NCBI GenBank assembly: GCA_936936565.1
Contig: CAKZIX010000213.1
Coordinates: 1 to 39,266, forward strand
Direction: 5' to 3'
DNA from: an uncultured Nocardiaceae bacterium
Lineage (GTDB): Bacteria; Actinomycetota; Actinomycetes; Mycobacteriales; Mycobacteriaceae
DNA length: 39,266 bases
The position numbers and the translations under genes are program-made. The notes beneath the pieces are model-generated. The model worked only from the letters and a program-made list of their open reading frames with translations. It was not told the origin of the DNA and did not search any database. This document shows positions 32,271 through 39,266 of the stretch, piece by piece (within the stretch, counting starts at the first letter, position 1; each line of letters begins with the position of its first letter).

Positions 32271-32292
32271 TAATATGAGTGATCGCGCTCAC
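32271..32292. promoter_or_regulatory. TAATAT box followed by a CRP-like palindrome in the lipV-adnA gap
   Basis: The 330-base gap between the divergent lipV and adnA genes has no gene. TAATAT (32271-32276) resembles a -10 box on the plus strand, although no good -35 was found. Directly after it, GTGA-TCGCGC-TCAC (32279-32292) matches the GTGA-N6-TCAC core bound by CRP-family regulators such as mycobacterial Rv3676, with imperfect outer bases. Confidence 0.35.
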
Positions 32293-32376
32293 GTTCGATC
32301 GATTTCAATCAACGGAGCGCTTGCGCAGGTGGCCTGAGCTTCCCGGTCCCGTGTGCGGGTGTCGCAATCGGCGAGA

Positions 32377-32399
32377 TTGTCGGACCCCCGTGATGCAAT
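32377..32399 (+). promoter_or_regulatory. RecA-NDp/PafBC-like DNA-damage promoter for a leaderless adnA mRNA
   Basis: TTGTCGG (32377-32383), 10 bases, then TGCAAT (32394-32399). The mycobacterial damage promoter consensus is tTGTCRgtg-N8-TAnnnT, so the spacing is exact; the differences are GAC for GTG and one base in the -10. A start 7 bases after the -10 falls on the A of the adnA ATG (32406), predicting a leaderless message, and no ribosome-binding site is visible there. Confidence 0.45.
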
Positions 32400-32405
32400 G
32401 CGGGT

Positions 32406-35400
32406 ATGGGGAATTCGTTGCGGCTCGTGCGTCGCCGGTCGGGGGCGACGCAGGCCCAACGGCAGTGGACCGGTCACGAGCGCCAGGCCTTCGAGGCCGG
32501 CTCGTGGCGGGTTCTCGGTGGCCCGGGCACCGGCAAAACGGCCTTGTTGGTCGATGTTGCCGGTGCCCGGATCTCTGCCGGCGCCGATCCGGAATCGATT
32601 CTCGTACTCACCCATTCGCGTCGGGCCGCGGCGTCGGTGCGGGATGCGATCACCACCGGCAGGCGCGACGGCGCGGGCGCCACCCGCGAGCCGCTGGTAC
32701 GCACGGTGCACTCTTACGCGTTCGCGGTGCTGCGGCTGCAAGCCGCCGCACACGGCAATCCGCCGCCGCGGCTGATGACCGGCGCCGAGCAGGATGTGGT
32801 GCTGCGCGAGATCCTGCGCGGTGAGGCCGCCGACGGCGCCGCCGATTGGCCCGCCCATCTGCGCACGGCGCTGCCGCTGGCCGGCTTCGCGGCGGAGCTG
32901 CGGGATCTGATGCTGCGCGCCAACGAACGCGGCATCGGCCCGGAAGATCTGGTCCGGCTGGGGCGCAAGCATTCTCGGCCCGAATGGGTCGCTGCCGGAA
33001 AGTTCGCCATCCGCTACGAACAGGCCACATTGTTGCGGTGGTCGGTCGGCATGGAGGCGCCCGAAGCCAGCGCCCCCGCCCTGGACGCGGCCGAGCTGGT
33101 CGGCGCCGCGCTCACCGCACTGGCCACCGACGACGAGTTGCTGCGCCGCGAACAGGCGCGGGTGCGCCATCTACTGGTCGACGATGCGCAGCACTTGGAT
33201 CCGCAAGCCGCGCAACTGGTCTCGCTGCTCGCGCGCGGCACCGACAGCGCAGTCGTGGCGGGCGATCCCGACCAAACGGTGTTCACCTTCCGCGGTGCCG
33301 ACGCGCGCTTGCTGCACGACGAGCGCTACCGGCCGGTGGTGCTCGCGTACAACCGGCGCTGCGGGGCGGTGCTCGCCGGGCTCGCCGGGGCGCTCGCCGG
33401 CCGGTTGCCCGGGCGGGCGAACCACCGCGGGGCGGCACCCGTGCAGGCCGGCGGCGCGGTGGACGTCGCGGTTCATGCCACGGTCGCCAAGGAGGCAGCG
33501 TTCGTCGCGGACTGCCTGCGGCAGGCCCACGTCGCGGACGGCGTCGCGTGGTCGGACATGGCGGTGATCGTGCGCTCGGTGCCGCTGGCCGCGCCCGCAC
33601 TGCGCCGCGCGTTGACCGCCGCCGGGGTGCCGGTGGCCGCCACCGCCACGGAACTGCCACTGGCGCAACAACGTTCGTCGTCCGCGTTGCTGACGGTATT
33701 GCGTGCGGTGGGCGGCAACGAGGTCACCGGAGCGGATGCCCTCGCGCTGTTGTCCGGGCCGATCGGCGGCGCCGACCCGTTGGCGCTGCGGCGGCTGCGG
33801 CGCGGCCTGCGCCGCGCGGAGCTGGCCGCCGGCGGCGATCGGGAGTCGGTGGATGTGCTGCGTGAGCTGCTGTGCGTAAGCGATCGCGGAGCGGCCGACG
33901 TCGCGGCAGCGCTTACCGACGTCGAGGCGCAGCCGTTGCGGCGGGTGCTCACCGTGCTGGCCAAGGCGCGCGCGGCAGCCGGCGGCGGCATCGAGGAGGT
34001 GTTGTGGGCGGCCTGGCAGGCCAGCGGCCTCGAACGGCGGTGGGCGCGGGCCAGCCTGCGCGGCGGAACCGTCGGAGCCCAAGCCGATCGAGACCTCGAC
34101 GCCGTGGTGGCACTGTTCGACGCGGCGGCCGCCTATGTCGACCGGCTACCCCGGGCCACGCTCGGCGGATTCGTCGAATATGTTGTGCAGCAACAGCTTC
34201 CCGGGTCACCACGGCGTGCTTCGGCAACACCCGATGCGGTGGCCCTGCGCAGCGCGCACGCGGCCGCCGGGCGCGAGTGGGAGGTGGTCGCCGTGGCCGG
34301 CGTGCAGGAGGGCCTGTGGCCCAGCCTGCGCCCGCGCGGCAGTCTGCTGGGTACCCAGGCGCTGCTCGAGTTGTCCGACGGGGTCGGCGGCGAGGGCGAG
34401 AAGCTGTCACGCACCGCGCCTCTGCTGGCCGAGGAGCGGCGGCTGCTGCTGGTGGCATGCAGCCGGGCGCGGCGCCGCCTGATCGTCACCGCGGTCGAAT
34501 CCACCACGGGGGACCGGGATCTGGTGCCGTCCCGGTTTCTGCACGAGCTGGCCGAGCACGTGTCGGGCGGTCGCGAGCCGGCGCCGGCGCGGCGGTTGCC
34601 CGCCACCTCGGCGGTACTCGCCGAGCTGCGCGCCGCCGTGTGCGACGCCGCCGATCCCGAGCGCCGTGCGCGGGCCGCCGCCCAGTTGGCGCGGCTGGCC
34701 CGCGCGGGGGTGCCGGGCGCGCACCCGTCCGAGTGGTACGGGCTGGCGGAACCGAGTTCGCAAGCGCCGCTATGGGACCCGGCCGACGGTCCGGTGCCGT
34801 TGTCGCCGAGCGTGGTCGAGCAGCTGCAAACCTGCCCGCTGCGCTGGGCGCTGGAACGGCACGGCGGCACCGACGGCGACACGTTCGCCGCCGTCAAAGG
34901 CTCGGTGGTGCATGCACTGGTCCAGGCCCTCGCCGGAGGCGTGCCGCCCGCCACGGTGCGCGCCGCGCTCGACAAGGCTTGGACCGCACTGGAACTGGGC
35001 GACGGCTGGCCCAGCCGTCAGGAATACGCGCGCACCACGGCCATGCTGGAGAACTTCGCTGCATGGCTGGGGCGGACCCGCCACGAACTCACCCAGTCCG
35101 GCACCGAGGTGGATGTCGACTGTGTGCTCGACGGCGAGCCGGCGGTACACGTGCGCGGCCGGATCGACCGGCTCGAGCGCGATCCGGACGATCGTGCCGT
35201 CGTCGTCGACGTGAAGACGGGCCGCAACCCGGTGTCCAAGGACGACGCCGAAAACCACGCACAGCTGGCCACGTATCAGGTCGTCGCGGTCGCGGCCGGC
35301 CTCACCGGCGAACCGGGTGGCGCACGGCTGGTCTACGTCGCCAAGTCGAACCGCAACGACGGCGCCACCCAACGGTTGCAGCGCCCGCTGGACGCCGAAG

Positions 35401-35552
35401 GCCTGCAACGCTGGCGGCAGACGATCCACGAATCGGCGGCCGCCACCCGCGGGCCGACCTATCTCGCAATCGTCAACGACGGCTGCCGGCACTGCCCGGT
35501 CGCATCGAGCTGTCCGGCTCAGGATCAGGGGCGGAGCGTGACCGAAGGATGA
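32406..35552 (+). CDS. adnA: AdnA subunit of the AdnAB helicase-nuclease
   Basis: The 1048-residue protein starts with a UvrD-type motor: Walker A GGPGTGKTALL (Lys44), motif Ia LTHSRRAAASVRDAI, Walker B HLLVDDAQHLDP (DDAQ where active motors have DExQ) and VAGDPDQTVFTFRGA. The C-terminal RecB-type nuclease has GRIDRLE and VVVDVKTG, bracketed by Cys810 and Cys1027, Cys1030, Cys1036, the AddB-type [4Fe-4S] pattern. AdnAB resects double-strand breaks in mycobacteria in place of RecBCD. In that complex AdnA is the trailing, less important motor but an active nuclease; the altered Walker B fits. The stop overlaps adnB (ATGA). Confidence 0.95.
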   Translation: MGNSLRLVRRRSGATQAQRQWTGHERQAFEAGSWRVLGGPGTGKTALLVDVAGARISAGADPESILVLTHSRRAAASVRDAITTGRRDGAGATREPLVRTVHSYAFAVLRLQAAAHGNPPPRLMTGAEQDVVLREILRGEAADGAADWPAHLRTALPLAGFAAELRDLMLRANERGIGPEDLVRLGRKHSRPEWVAAGKFAIRYEQATLLRWSVGMEAPEASAPALDAAELVGAALTALATDDELLRREQARVRHLLVDDAQHLDPQAAQLVSLLARGTDSAVVAGDPDQTVFTFRGADARLLHDERYRPVVLAYNRRCGAVLAGLAGALAGRLPGRANHRGAAPVQAGGAVDVAVHATVAKEAAFVADCLRQAHVADGVAWSDMAVIVRSVPLAAPALRRALTAAGVPVAATATELPLAQQRSSSALLTVLRAVGGNEVTGADALALLSGPIGGADPLALRRLRRGLRRAELAAGGDRESVDVLRELLCVSDRGAADVAAALTDVEAQPLRRVLTVLAKARAAAGGGIEEVLWAAWQASGLERRWARASLRGGTVGAQADRDLDAVVALFDAAAAYVDRLPRATLGGFVEYVVQQQLPGSPRRASATPDAVALRSAHAAAGREWEVVAVAGVQEGLWPSLRPRGSLLGTQALLELSDGVGGEGEKLSRTAPLLAEERRLLLVACSRARRRLIVTAVESTTGDRDLVPSRFLHELAEHVSGGREPAPARRLPATSAVLAELRAAVCDAADPERRARAAAQLARLARAGVPGAHPSEWYGLAEPSSQAPLWDPADGPVPLSPSVVEQLQTCPLRWALERHGGTDGDTFAAVKGSVVHALVQALAGGVPPATVRAALDKAWTALELGDGWPSRQEYARTTAMLENFAAWLGRTRHELTQSGTEVDVDCVLDGEPAVHVRGRIDRLERDPDDRAVVVDVKTGRNPVSKDDAENHAQLATYQVVAVAAGLTGEPGGARLVYVAKSNRNDGATQRLQRPLDAEGLQRWRQTIHESAAATRGPTYLAIVNDGCRHCPVASSCPAQDQGRSVTEG

Positions 35553-38500
35553 GCACCGTGACCCCCGCCCAGTTGGCCGCGGCGCTGGGCATGCCCGCAC
35601 CCACCGCCGAGCAGGCGGCGGTGATCACCGCCCCGCTCGGCCCGTCGCTGGTGATCGCCGGCGCCGGCGCCGGAAAAACGGAGACCATGGCCGCGCGCGT
35701 GGTGTGGCTGGTCGCCAACCGGCATGTGGCGCCGGATCAGGTGCTGGGGCTGACATTCACGCGCAAGGCAGCCCAGCAACTCGGCACCCGCATCCGCACC
35801 CGGTTGCAGCGGTTGGCGGGCTCGCGGCTGGTCCGTGACCTGGACCCGTCGCTGGACTTGCGGGCTCTGCTGCTGGCCGCCGAACCGGAAGTCGGCACGT
35901 ATCACGCCTATGCCGGCCGGCTGCTCGCCGAGCACGGCCTGCTGCTGCCGGTGGAGCCTGCGGCGACGGTGCTCACCGAGACGCAGATGTGGCAGCTGGC
36001 GCACCGGGTGGTGTCCACCTGGGATGGTGAATTGGACACCGAGCGCGCGCCGACGACCATCACCGAGGCCGTGCTGGCCCTGTCCGGCCAGCTCGCCGAA
36101 CACCTCGTCGAGCCCGACGAACTGCGCGAGGCGCACACCGAACTCGACAAACTGGTGCATGGCCTGCCGCCCGGACCCAAGCAAAAGGGCGGTCCCACAA
36201 AGGCTTTGCTCGACATCGTGGACGTGCAAGCCGAGCGCGTGCACCTGTTGCCGCTGGTGGAACGGTTACGGGCCGCATTGCGGGCGCGCGGCGCGCTCGA
36301 CTTCGGCTCGCAGATGTCGCTGGCCGCGCGGCTGGCGGCCGACTATCCGGCCGTCGGCAAGGCGCAGCGGCAACAGTTCCGGGTGGTGCTGCTCGACGAA
36401 TACCAGGACACCGGCCACGCGCAGCGGGTGCTGCTGGCCTCGCTGTTCGGCGGCGGGGTGGATCGCACACTGGCGCTCACCGCGGTGGGCGATCCCATGC
36501 AATCGATCTACGGCTGGCGTGGCGCCTCGGCGGCCAACCTGCCGCGTTTCACCACCGACTTTCCGCGCGCGCCGGGCAAGCCCGCAGCCGTGCTGGAGCT
36601 GTCCACCAGCTGGCGCAACCCGCCGGAGGTGCTCGAGCTCGCCAACGCGGTCGCGGCCCCGTTGCGCGAGCAGACGGTCGCCGTTGCCGAATTGCGGGCC
36701 CGGCCCGGCGCACCCGCGGCGAAGGTCCGCCTGGCCCTCACCGACACCGTCGAGTCGGAGCGTGCGTGGATTGCGGCGCAGATCGCGCACGACTACGAGG
36801 CCGGCGAGCGCCCTCCTACGGCGGCCGTGCTGGTGCGGCGCAACGCCGACGCGGCGCCCATGGCCGAGGCGCTGCGCCAGCGCGGGCTGCCCGTGGAGAT
36901 CGTCGGGCTCGGGGGGCTGCTGCACACCCCGGAGGTCGCCGATGTCGTTGCCATGCTGCGCCTGGTGGCCGACCCGGCGTCGGGATCGGCGGCGGTGCGG
37001 GTACTCACCGGCGCGCGCTGGCGAATCGGGCTCACCGACCTGCGCGCGCTGTGGCAGCGGGCCGCGGAACTGTCGATCGTGCGCCCGCCGGTCACCGGCG
37101 AGGGACTGGTCGCCGCGGTGGGGGCGACGTTGCCCGGCGAGCCCGCCGAACGCGCCGGACTCGCCGACGCCGTCGCCGATCCCGGTGCACCTCAACGTTA
37201 TTCGGCAGCCGGATACGAGCGCATCGGTGCCCTCGGCAAGCAGCTCGCGCACCTGCGGGAACGCATCGGTCAGCCGTTGAGCGATCTGGTCGCCGACGTG
37301 GAGCGAACCATCGGCATTCGCGCGGAGGCCCGTCGCGAGCACCTCGACGCCTTCGCCGACGTGGTTGCCGGGTACGCCGGCGATCCCGAGGCCACCGTCG
37401 GCGGCCTGCTGGACTTCCTGCGGGCCGCCGAATCCGTCGAAAACGGTTTGGAGCCGGGCGAAGTCGAGGTCGCACCGGATCGGGTGCAGGTGCTCACCGT
37501 GCACGCGGCCAAGGGTCTGGAATGGGAGATCGTCGCCGTGCCGCACGTAGCCAAGAATGTGTTCCCGTCGGGGGTGAACGCCGGCACCTGGCTCGGCGCC
37601 CTGGGGGAGTTGCCGCCGGCATTGCGCGGCGACCGGGCCACCGACGGCGGCGACGGCGTGCCGGTCCTGGAACTTTCCGAGGTCTTCGATCGCAGCCAGC
37701 TCGACGAGGCGCTGAGCCAGCACAAGGCCGCGCTGGCGCGCCGCCGCGCCGCAGAGGACCGTCGGCTGTTCTACGTCGCGCTCACCAGAACCGAACGCAC
37801 GCTGTATGTTTCGGCGCACCACTGGGCGGAGACGGGCCGCGACCCGAAGGGGCCGTCGGAGTTTCTGCTGGAGCTCAAAGATGCTGTGGGTCAAGTCGAT
37901 CGGTGGGACGAACCACCGGAGCCGGGCGCGGCCAACCCATTTCGCGAACGGCCGGTCACCGCGCAGTGGCCGCGCGATCCGCTCGGGCCGCGGCGCGCCG
38001 CCGTCGAGGCCGGGGCGGCGGCGGTGCTGGCGGCGCTGCGCGAGTTACCGCCCGAAGCGGCGGCCGATCGTCTCGGCGGAGCCGACGGGATGGACGGCGG
38101 TGCGCGCGCTCGTCGTGAGGAGCCGGTTGGCGATGCCGCCGCCGCGCTGAACGCGGTGCCGGAGGAGGAGTGGTCGCCGGAGGTGGCCGCGGTGTCGGAG
38201 GAGGAGTGGTCGCCGGAGGTGGCCGCGGCGCCGGCGGAGGAGTGGTCGGCGCAGGTGGATGCGCTACTGGCCGAGCGGGCCGCGCACGAGGCCGAGACCG
38301 AGGTGGAATTGCCGGCCCAGCTGTCGGTGAGCCAGCTGGTGGAACTGCGCGCCGATCCGGATGCACTGGCGGCGCGGCTGCGGCGACCACTTCCGTTCCG
38401 GCCCAATCCTTTTGCCCGCCGCGGCACCGCGTTTCACGCCTGGCTCGAGCGGCACTTCGGTGCGACCCGCCTGCTCGATCTCGATGAACTCCCCGGCGCC

Positions 38501-38917
38501 GCCGACACCGGCGCCGTCGACCACGATCTGGTGGCCCTGCAGGACGCATTCCTGAATTCGCCGTGGGCACAGCGCAGCCCGGTCGAGGTGGAGGTGCCGT
38601 TCGAGACCGTGCTCGCCGGCACCGTGATCCGGGGGCGTATCGACGCCGTGTTCGCCGATCCGGGCGGCGGCTGGACGGTCGTCGACTGGAAAACCGGCGC
38701 GCCGCCGGCCGCCGGTGCGGAGGCGGCGGTCGCCTATCAGCTTGCGGTGTACCGCATTGCGTGGGCGCGGCTGGCGCAGTGCCCGCTCGAGCAGGTGCGC
38801 GCCGCGTTCCACTATGTGCGCTCGGGCCGCACCATCGCGCCCGAGCAACTGCCCGACGAGCAGGCCGTGGCCGCGCTCATCGCGACTGCCGGTACACCCG
38901 AAGCCCCGCAAGGATGA
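35549..38917 (+). CDS. adnB: AdnB subunit of the AdnAB helicase-nuclease
   Basis: The true start is the ATG at 35549, overlapping the adnA stop; the open frame far upstream is adnA in another frame. The 1122-residue protein has a full UvrD-like motor: AGAGAGKTETM (Lys43), LTFTRKAAQQLGTRIR, VVLLDEYQDTGHAQ, VGDPMQSIYGWRGAS, LSTSWRNPPEVLELAN, VLTVHAAKGLEWEIVAVP and FYVALTRTERTLYV. The C-terminal nuclease has RGTAFHAWLERHFG, GRIDAVF and VVDWKTG. AdnB is the lead translocating motor and the second nuclease. Between motor and nuclease is an acidic linker with a 12-residue tandem repeat (about residues 870-905). The last 41 bases overlap a convergent gene. Confidence 0.96.
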   Translation: MSTVTPAQLAAALGMPAPTAEQAAVITAPLGPSLVIAGAGAGKTETMAARVVWLVANRHVAPDQVLGLTFTRKAAQQLGTRIRTRLQRLAGSRLVRDLDPSLDLRALLLAAEPEVGTYHAYAGRLLAEHGLLLPVEPAATVLTETQMWQLAHRVVSTWDGELDTERAPTTITEAVLALSGQLAEHLVEPDELREAHTELDKLVHGLPPGPKQKGGPTKALLDIVDVQAERVHLLPLVERLRAALRARGALDFGSQMSLAARLAADYPAVGKAQRQQFRVVLLDEYQDTGHAQRVLLASLFGGGVDRTLALTAVGDPMQSIYGWRGASAANLPRFTTDFPRAPGKPAAVLELSTSWRNPPEVLELANAVAAPLREQTVAVAELRARPGAPAAKVRLALTDTVESERAWIAAQIAHDYEAGERPPTAAVLVRRNADAAPMAEALRQRGLPVEIVGLGGLLHTPEVADVVAMLRLVADPASGSAAVRVLTGARWRIGLTDLRALWQRAAELSIVRPPVTGEGLVAAVGATLPGEPAERAGLADAVADPGAPQRYSAAGYERIGALGKQLAHLRERIGQPLSDLVADVERTIGIRAEARREHLDAFADVVAGYAGDPEATVGGLLDFLRAAESVENGLEPGEVEVAPDRVQVLTVHAAKGLEWEIVAVPHVAKNVFPSGVNAGTWLGALGELPPALRGDRATDGGDGVPVLELSEVFDRSQLDEALSQHKAALARRRAAEDRRLFYVALTRTERTLYVSAHHWAETGRDPKGPSEFLLELKDAVGQVDRWDEPPEPGAANPFRERPVTAQWPRDPLGPRRAAVEAGAAAVLAALRELPPEAAADRLGGADGMDGGARARREEPVGDAAAALNAVPEEEWSPEVAAVSEEEWSPEVAAAPAEEWSAQVDALLAERAAHEAETEVELPAQLSVSQLVELRADPDALAARLRRPLPFRPNPFARRGTAFHAWLERHFGATRLLDLDELPGAADTGAVDHDLVALQDAFLNSPWAQRSPVEVEVPFETVLAGTVIRGRIDAVFADPGGGWTVVDWKTGAPPAAGAEAAVAYQLAVYRIAWARLAQCPLEQVRAAFHYVRSGRTIAPEQLPDEQAVAALIATAGTPEAPQG
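38156..38263 (+). repeat. 36-bp in-frame tandem repeat in adnB
   Basis: Three 36-base units (38156-38191, 38192-38227, 38228-38263) encode VPEEEWSPEVAA, VSEEEWSPEVAA and the diverged APAEEWSAQVDA. The first two units differ at a single base; the third is clearly diverged. The repeat lies in the linker between motor and nuclease domains. Confidence 0.9.
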
Positions 38918-39245
38918 GCGGAATTTGCAGCGGCAGCCGCAGCACCACGCCCACCTTCGCCACCATGGGGATGCGGCTGCTGCGTACCCAGTCGACCGCC
39001 ATCTGGATGTTCGCCGGGAACACCGCGATGAACAGCAGCGCCGCGAGCAAGCCGCCGAACCGCCGGGTACGCGGCGCGGCGAGGGTGGCGGCAACGCCGA
39101 GCTCGGCCACTCCCGAGGCGTACGTGTACGCACGCGGATCGCCGGGCAACTCCTTCGGGACGATGGCGTCGAAAGGCTTGGGAGCGACGAAATGGAGCAC
39201 TCCCATTCCGGCGAGCAGGATCGCGAGGCGTTGGGCGTTGAGCAT
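38877..39245 (-). CDS. DoxX-like small membrane protein
   Basis: The 122-residue protein has about four hydrophobic segments: LAILLAGMGVLHFV, YASGVAELGVAATL, FGGLLAALLFIAVFPANIQMAVDW and VGVVLRLPLQIPLILAGL, with the DoxX/MauE-like wording HFVAPKPFDAIVPKELPG and FPANIQMA. DoxX-family proteins in mycobacteria take part in membrane-associated redox and oxidative-stress complexes; no specific role can be claimed here. The ATG at 39245 is the only good start, 21 bases from the window edge. Its last 41 bases (38877-38917) overlap the end of adnB on the other strand. Confidence 0.8.
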   Translation of the reverse strand: MLNAQRLAILLAGMGVLHFVAPKPFDAIVPKELPGDPRAYTYASGVAELGVAATLAAPRTRRFGGLLAALLFIAVFPANIQMAVDWVRSSRIPMVAKVGVVLRLPLQIPLILAGLRVYRQSR

Positions 39246-39266
39246 GGTCGCCAGCTTGCCTAGTGG

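Noticed and set aside
32076..32405. LexA SOS box upstream of adnA
   Set aside because: GTTCGAT is present near 32293-32299, but there is no matching second half-site for the TCGAAC-N4-GTTCGA pattern.
33872..35548. N-terminal extension of AdnB by about 560 residues
   Set aside because: This part is the adnA gene read in another frame; UvrD-type sequence begins at the ATG at 35549, which overlaps the adnA stop.

Overview
The window looks like a chromosomal segment of a high-GC actinobacterium, most likely a mycolic-acid-type genus of the Mycobacteriales (Nocardia/Rhodococcus/Gordonia-like or a mycobacterium). This is inferred from pervasive G/C-ending codons, frequent GTG starts, 1-4 base start/stop overlaps, and a block (ATL protein, LipV-like hydrolase, AdnA, AdnB) whose order matches the mycobacterial Rv3204-Rv3201c neighbourhood. 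The genus cannot be fixed from sequence alone. No tRNA, rRNA, CRISPR array, transposase or phage gene was seen.

Region 1 (1-9559, + strand) is the most unusual part. It is the downstream end of a PUFA-synthase-like secondary lipid cluster: the C-terminal part of a PfaA-type megasynthase (ACP-KR-DH; the gene starts before the window), a free-standing FabA-like multi-hotdog dehydratase matching the C-terminal half of PfaC, and a PfaD-type enoyl reductase. It continues without a gap into a complete acetyl-CoA carboxylase of the heteromeric bacterial type: an AccD-AccA fusion, AccB and AccC. All five junctions are ATGA/GTGA overlaps, so chain-building enzymes and malonyl-CoA supply look like one translationally coupled unit. 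KS, acyltransferase, chain-length factor and phosphopantetheinyl transferase must lie upstream or elsewhere.

Region 2 (9560-11112) is an accessory pocket with palindromic repeat elements and an AbiEi-like/DUF559-like gene, closed by two strong hairpins.

Region 3 (11113-18846, - strand) is a tight eight-gene operon. It runs from an acyl-CoA dehydrogenase, a hotdog thioesterase and an alpha/beta hydrolase into a UgpABCE-type ABC importer that has a metallophosphodiesterase embedded in it. The likely theme is uptake and breakdown of a lipid-derived phosphodiester. A 21-bp palindrome sits between it and a divergent phthalate-dioxygenase-reductase-type flavoprotein.

Region 4 (19941-21655) carries small genes: a duplicated ABM-like protein, a VOC protein and a small membrane protein, with a long palindrome between the last two.

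Region 5 (21727-32075, - strand) holds narGHJI for membrane-bound nitrate reductase. It is preceded by a MobA-MoeA fusion for the molybdenum cofactor and, further upstream in the same direction, a thioesterase, an alkyltransferase-like protein and a LipV-like hydrolase. A sigma-70-type promoter with an overlapping palindrome precedes narG.

Region 6 (32406-39245) encodes the AdnA-AdnB double-strand-break resection helicase-nuclease, with a PafBC/RecA-NDp-like promoter placed for a leaderless adnA transcript. A convergent DoxX-like membrane protein overlaps the end of adnB.
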